From Akkermansiaceae bacterium (GTDB taxonomy: Bacteria; Verrucomicrobiota; Verrucomicrobiia; Verrucomicrobiales; Akkermansiaceae): a stretch of DNA of 9,643 nt. Positions 6,250 through 9,643 of the stretch are shown here, piece after piece. The notes under the pieces were generated by a model. That model was not told the origin of the DNA and ran no database searches. It was given only the letters and a program-made list of their open reading frames with translations. The first letter of the stretch is position 1. Each line of letters starts with the position of its first letter. The stretch spans positions 1 to 9,643 of the forward strand of contig JALZVD010000265.1 of NCBI GenBank assembly GCA_023300205.1, read 5' to 3'. Both the position numbers and the translations under genes were made by a program.

Positions 6250-7020
6250 ATGCATTATTTAGAAGAATTATTCACATTGGAAGGAAAGGTTGCTGTCGTG
6301 GTGGGAGGTACTGGTGAGCTTTGTAGTCATATGGCTGGAGGGTTAGCGAAGGCGGGAGCTACTGTGCTCCTCGTAGGTAGGAGCGCGGAGAAGGCTCAAC
6401 GGCGGCTAGTGCAAATAGGAGGTGACTCACATTTTGTGGCTGCGGATATTAGCTCTAGAGATTCAGTTGAGCAGTTGTTAGATGATGTGCTGGCTAAGTT
6501 TGGTAGAGCAGATGTGCTGGTGAATGGAGCTGGGGTGAACTCGGCAACACCGGTGCTGGATATTACTACGGAGGAGTTTGAGTCTATTATTAATGTGAAT
6601 TTGACTGCTACTCTGACAGCGTGTCAGGTTTTTGCTAAGTATTGGTTAGAGAATGATATGGAGGGCAGTGTTATTAACCTGGGGTCTATCTCAGGCTTGA
6701 ATCCTCTTTCACGGGTATTTAGCTATTCTGCTTCTAAGGCGGCGGTGCATAATCTTAGTAAAAACTTAGCGAGAGAGTGGGCTAATCAGAAGATACGGGT
6801 TAATACGCTGGTTCCTGGTTTTTTCCCTGCTGAGCAAAATAAGAAGGTTCTGGATGAGTCACGTGTGGCGAGTATTATGAATCATACGCCGATGGATCGA
6901 TTTGGGAGTCCGGATGAACTTATTGGTGCGACTCTTTTGTTAGCTTCTAATAATGCAGGAGGGTTTATCACAGGGCATGAACTTGTGGTGGATGGAGGAT
7001 TTAATTCGATGAGCATTTAG
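6250..7020 (+). CDS. Short-chain dehydrogenase, D-mannonate oxidoreductase (fructuronate reductase)-like
   Basis: Cytoplasmic classical SDR of 256 residues. The cofactor loop is GGTGELC (19-25) rather than TGxxxGIG. NGAG lies at 92-95, and the catalytic residues are N117, S146, Y159 and K163 in YSASK. The segment [14 protein letters not shown] and the later [21 protein letters not shown] followed by the C-terminal VDGGF match, from memory, the SDR-type D-mannonate oxidoreductases such as Bacillus subtilis UxuB, which share the PGFF and TPMGRFGEPEEL features. The expected reaction is reduction of D-fructuronate to D-mannonate with NAD(P)H, directly after UxaC. Gluconate 5-dehydrogenase (5-keto-D-gluconate to D-gluconate) is a related activity and a real alternative because of the gluconokinase upstream. 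It begins 32 bases after uxaC, without a well-placed Shine-Dalgarno. SDR family certain; substrate probable. Confidence 0.9.
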   Translation: MHYLEELFTLEGKVAVVVGGTGELCSHMAGGLAKAGATVLLVGRSAEKAQRRLVQIGGDSHFVAADISSRDSVEQLLDDVLAKFGRADVLVNGAGVNSATPVLDITTEEFESIINVNLTATLTACQVFAKYWLENDMEGSVINLGSISGLNPLSRVFSYSASKAAVHNLSKNLAREWANQKIRVNTLVPGFFPAEQNKKVLDESRVASIMNHTPMDRFGSPDELIGATLLLASNNAGGFITGHELVVDGGFNSMSI

Positions 7021-7040
7021 CCTGGGTCTGTTGTTGTTCA

Positions 7041-7061
7041 AGGATGACTAGGTTAGGATGA
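7041..7061 (+). repeat. Tandem AGGATGA heptamers in the gap before the transporter gene
   Basis: AGGATGA occurs at 7041-7047 and 7055-7061 with a 14-base period, in the 72-base gap that is the longest inside the rightward block. A third copy lies at 6225-6231, in the gap before the SDR gene, and the similar TTAGGATA is read on the minus strand at 2360-2353 in the control region. They lie 19-45 bases before the start codons, too far for normal ribosome binding. They might be regulatory, but similar words also occur in the coding sequence of this G/T-rich strand. Confidence 0.25.
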
Positions 7062-7092
7062 TGAAATCTAATAAAACGTAACTTTTAAACAT

Positions 7093-8712
7093 ATGAATAT
7101 GGAATCACAGCTTGAAAAAGCACGAAATGGCGGTTTTCTAACGAAGCTAGGAATTTATGGGAGTATGTCTGGACCAGGCTGGGTGCAGGCGGCGGTGACA
7201 TTGGGTGGAGGTTCGCTGGTGGGGGCTCTTTATCTGGGTGTTATTGGTGGGTATGAGTTTCTCTGGCTACAGCCTCTGGCGATGCTGTGTGGCATCATTA
7301 TGTTAGCTGCTATTTCATATGTGACGTTGTCTTGTGATGAGCGTCCGTTCCGGGTGATGGAAAAGAAGGTTTCTCCTGTTCTAGCATGGGGGTGGTTGAT
7401 CGCTACAGTGATTGCGGATACGGTTTTCTGTGCTGCTCAGTTTTCTTTGGGTCGAGGTGCGATTGAGGATAATTTAGGGTTTGCTCCTGGTCCTTATATG
7501 ATCACAGGATCATTGTTCATTGTGGCTATGGCACTGATTTGTATCTCTCAGAAGAATACGAAGGCTGCGGGGTTTATTGATCATATTTTGAAGGTTCTTG
7601 TTGGGGTGATTGTGCTCTGTTTTATGGCGGTGGTGGTGACGCTTATTTCTAAGGGGGCGGTGCAGTGGAGCAGTTTGTTCTCTGGTTTAGTTCCTGATTT
7701 TACGGCGTTGTTTAGACCGACTGATCAGATAGCGGCGGCTATCGCTACTACGGGTGAGAATTCTGTTTATTGGACAGAGTATGTTACAGGTGAGCAACGT
7801 AGTAAGATTATTGCTGCTTTTGGAACGGCTGTTGGAATCAATATGACGTTCTTGCTCCCTTATTCACTAAAGAAGAAGGGTTGGGGTAAGCCGCATCGTG
7901 AGCTGTCACGGTATGATTTATTTTTAGGTCTTTTTGTTCCGTTTATTTTAGGGGCGTCTGCTCTAGTGATCGCATCAGCGGCTTCATTCCATGCTAAGCA
8001 TGGTGATGTATTAGCGCTAGATGGTAAGCCGTTGCCTGGAATGGAAAATGCTTATTACAAGGTTGTGGATGCTAAACTTAAGGCTACGAATCCAGATTTC
8101 AAAACTCTCGATGATGGAGTAGTGACTGATCTAAGAGAGGGGCTTTTAATGGAAGAGAAGCAGCTTGCTGGGATGCTCTCTAACAGAGGGGCGAAGAGTT
8201 TGGCGGCGTCGTTAGAGCCGTTCTTAGGTAGGCATTCACAGACTATCTTTGGGATTGGTGTATTGGCTATGGCTGTTTCTACGTTGCTGGTTCATATGAT
8301 GATGAATGGCTATGCGATAAGTGAGGCGTTTAATCAGGTAGGGAATGGTAAATACTTTATTATAGGTGCGGCAATGCCGGCTATTGCAGGATTTTTCTCG
8401 CCTTATTTGTGGAGTGGCGATGCTAAGGCTGCGTTGGCTATACCTGCATCGGTGATTGCGACGACGCTACTTCCTATTGCTTATCTAGGCTTTCTCTTGC
8501 TGATGAATTCTAGGTCTGCACTTGGTGATGAGCTTCCGAAGCGAAGAGGTCTGATCAATGCTCTGATGCTTGTATCTGGGGGTATTGCTACTTTTGCTTC
8601 GATCTGGGCATTGAATTCTAAGGGTGTTCCTGGGGTGATAGGAATGGTGGCGCTTGCTGCGTTGGCATTCATTGGGATTAGTGGATTTATGAGGCGGAAT
8701 AAGGAGGCTTAA
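7093..8712 (+). CDS. Nramp-fold membrane transporter lacking the metal-binding motifs
   Basis: Integral inner-membrane protein of 539 residues with about 11-12 hydrophobic segments in the Nramp (SLC11, LeuT-fold) pattern. TM1 is recognisable from SGPGWVQAAVTLGGGSL: the GPG start aligns without gaps to canonical Nramps, but the metal-binding DPGN is GGGS (38-41). In TM6, FGTAVGINMTFLL aligns to FGATVMPH, so the MPH motif is GIN (248-250). RYDLFLGLFVPFILGASALVIASAASFH (273-300) matches TM7, and a hydrophilic loop of about 80 residues (301-380), presumably periplasmic, precedes TM8. Family convention would name it a divalent metal transporter, but with the metal ligands gone this is doubtful. 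It is the only transporter in a hexuronate block, so uptake of the uronate or a related organic acid, perhaps with protons, is a plausible inference. A 72-base gap precedes it and 25 bases separate it from the next gene. Fold fairly sure, cargo unknown. Confidence 0.85.
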   Translation: MNMESQLEKARNGGFLTKLGIYGSMSGPGWVQAAVTLGGGSLVGALYLGVIGGYEFLWLQPLAMLCGIIMLAAISYVTLSCDERPFRVMEKKVSPVLAWGWLIATVIADTVFCAAQFSLGRGAIEDNLGFAPGPYMITGSLFIVAMALICISQKNTKAAGFIDHILKVLVGVIVLCFMAVVVTLISKGAVQWSSLFSGLVPDFTALFRPTDQIAAAIATTGENSVYWTEYVTGEQRSKIIAAFGTAVGINMTFLLPYSLKKKGWGKPHRELSRYDLFLGLFVPFILGASALVIASAASFHAKHGDVLALDGKPLPGMENAYYKVVDAKLKATNPDFKTLDDGVVTDLREGLLMEEKQLAGMLSNRGAKSLAASLEPFLGRHSQTIFGIGVLAMAVSTLLVHMMMNGYAISEAFNQVGNGKYFIIGAAMPAIAGFFSPYLWSGDAKAALAIPASVIATTLLPIAYLGFLLLMNSRSALGDELPKRRGLINALMLVSGGIATFASIWALNSKGVPGVIGMVALAALAFIGISGFMRRNKEA

Positions 8713-8737
8713 ACATTTAACAGGAATCGAGAATATT

Positions 8738-9643
8738 ATGAAATTTGGAATTGTAGGAACCGGAATGATAGCGAGCTTTCACGCGAAGGCTATTGAGGCA
8801 ATGGAGGGAAGTGAACTGCATTCATGCTATGACCGAAGTGTGGAGCGAGCGCGTGAGTTTGCCGAGGAGAATGGGATTAAAGCGTTTGCTACTTTGGAAG
8901 AGTTTTTGGCTGATCCTGAGTTAGAGATTATTACTGTTGGGACTCCTTCAGGGACGCATATGGAGCCAGCTATGGCGGGTTTGAATGCGGGTAAGCATGT
9001 GATTTGTGAGAAGCCGCTTGAGGTGACTCCTGAGCGTATTGATCCGCTTATCGAGGCATCTGAGAAGAATGATGTTACTCTGGCTGCTATTTTGAACCGG
9101 AGATTTAATGAGTCTGTGGTGAAGCTGAAGGAGGCTTTTGATGGGGGGCGTTTCGGAACTGTGTCTTTGGTTGAGGCTTCTATTAAGTGGTATAGGGATC
9201 AGGCTTATTATGATTCTGCAGGGTGGCGTGGGACATGGGCGCTTGATGGTGGCGGGGCTTTGATGAATCAGTCTATTCATATTATCGATCAGTTGATTTA
9301 TACGGTGGGGCCGGTGAAGCGGGTTTCTGCATCGATGGGTTTGTTGGCTCATGAGGATATTGAGGTGGAGGATACAGCGGTTGCTATTTTAGAATTTGAG
9401 AATGGAGCTAAGGGTGTGGTGCAGGGTTCTACGGCGTGTTGGTCATCTACTGGTCATCCTGCTGAAGTGAATATTTGCGGTAGTGAGGGGAGTGCCTTTT
9501 TAGCTGATGAGCATTTTAAGGTATGGGACTTTAAGTCTCCAGCAGCTGAGGATGATTATGTGCATGCTAACTTGATGGCTAGCGATGATGCGGTGGGGCT
9601 AGGAGCTAATGATCCGAATGCGATTAATTTCACTGGACACCAA
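8738..9643 (+). CDS. Gfo/Idh/MocA-family oxidoreductase (partial)
   Basis: NAD(P)-dependent sugar or inositol oxidoreductase, open for 302 codons to the right edge, so the C-terminus is missing (the family usually has about 330-390 residues). The N-terminal Rossmann domain starts FGIVGTGMIASFHAKAI, with GTGMIA at 7-12 and D32 after the second strand, followed by VGTPSGTHMEPAMAGLNAGKHV. The signature EKP with catalytic K92 is at 91-93. The substrate domain has RRFN (121-124), WRGTW (163-167) and GGGALMNQSIHIID (171-184), in which H181 is the likely catalytic histidine and the frequent aspartate four residues before it is N177, as in many homologues. It follows the transporter by 25 bases and is probably the same transcript; AGGA lies about 12 bases before the ATG. 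Its substrate is not evident: it may oxidise or reduce a uronate, a gluconate derivative or a glycoside feeding the pathway. Confidence 0.9.
   Translation, partial: MKFGIVGTGMIASFHAKAIEAMEGSELHSCYDRSVERAREFAEENGIKAFATLEEFLADPELEIITVGTPSGTHMEPAMAGLNAGKHVICEKPLEVTPERIDPLIEASEKNDVTLAAILNRRFNESVVKLKEAFDGGRFGTVSLVEASIKWYRDQAYYDSAGWRGTWALDGGGALMNQSIHIIDQLIYTVGPVKRVSASMGLLAHEDIEVEDTAVAILEFENGAKGVVQGSTACWSSTGHPAEVNICGSEGSAFLADEHFKVWDFKSPAAEDDYVHANLMASDDAVGLGANDPNAINFTGHQ

Noticed and set aside
7021..7092. Terminator or separate strong promoter in the 72-base gap before the transporter gene
   Set aside because: I found no stem followed by a T run. TAATAA at 7069-7074 lacks a convincing -35 partner at 16-18 bases. 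The gap is left without a promoter call.
7093..8712. Naming the transporter MntH, a manganese transporter
   Set aside because: The fold fits, but DPGN and MPH, which bind the metal, are replaced, and the neighbours are uronate genes, so the metal-transport name would be misleading.
8948..9352. Long open frame of 134 codons on the minus strand
   Set aside because: It lies wholly inside the Gfo/Idh/MocA gene on the other strand; the product is low in complexity (Arg, His, Pro, Ser, Ile) and matches no family. It follows from the T/G-rich codon use of the real gene.

Overview
The window looks like accessory carbohydrate-catabolism DNA from a Gram-negative bacterium of the Planctomycetota-Verrucomicrobiota-Chlamydiota group, most likely a marine verrucomicrobium. 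The reasons are a XylR-type regulator (LacI-like sensor fused to an AraC helix-turn-helix), a non-canonical Nramp-fold transporter among sugar genes, a Gfo/Idh/MocA oxidoreductase, moderate GC and mostly weak or absent Shine-Dalgarno sequences. This placement is an inference from gene content; there is no rRNA or other marker gene here.

Layout. Two genes read leftwards: a partial CDO-like cupin protein (1-1101, running off the left edge) and, upstream of it, the XylR-type regulator (1160-2308). A compact divergent control region (about 2309-2381) holds a promoter-like sequence for the regulator and two candidate operators. Seven genes then read rightwards with short gaps: D-2-hydroxyacid dehydrogenase (2382-3365), gluconokinase (3378-3872), Ldh2-type L-2-hydroxyacid dehydrogenase (3876-4952), glucuronate isomerase UxaC (4949-6217), a UxuB-like short-chain reductase (6250-7020), an Nramp-like membrane transporter (7093-8712) and a Gfo/Idh/MocA oxidoreductase that runs off the right edge (8738-9643). 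No stretch above 300 bases is without a gene. I saw no tRNA, rRNA, CRISPR array, insertion sequence or convincing terminator.

How the genes may work together. The block is clearly built for hexuronates, but it lacks mannonate dehydratase and KDG kinase, and carries instead a gluconokinase and two unrelated 2-hydroxyacid dehydrogenases of opposite usual stereospecificity. One reading uses all five soluble enzymes: D-glucuronate to D-fructuronate (UxaC), to D-mannonate (SDR), to 2-keto-D-gluconate (Ldh2, acting on the L-configured C2), to D-gluconate (D-2-hydroxyacid dehydrogenase), to 6-phosphogluconate (gluconokinase). This would be a dehydratase-free route into the pentose phosphate or Entner-Doudoroff pathway by oxidoreductive C2 epimerisation. 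A rival reading is L-iduronate or L-guluronate catabolism via 5-keto-D-gluconate. The only transporter in the block has an Nramp fold but lacks the metal-binding motifs, so it may carry the uronate or a related organic acid. These assignments are inferred from family membership and stereochemistry and have not been tested.
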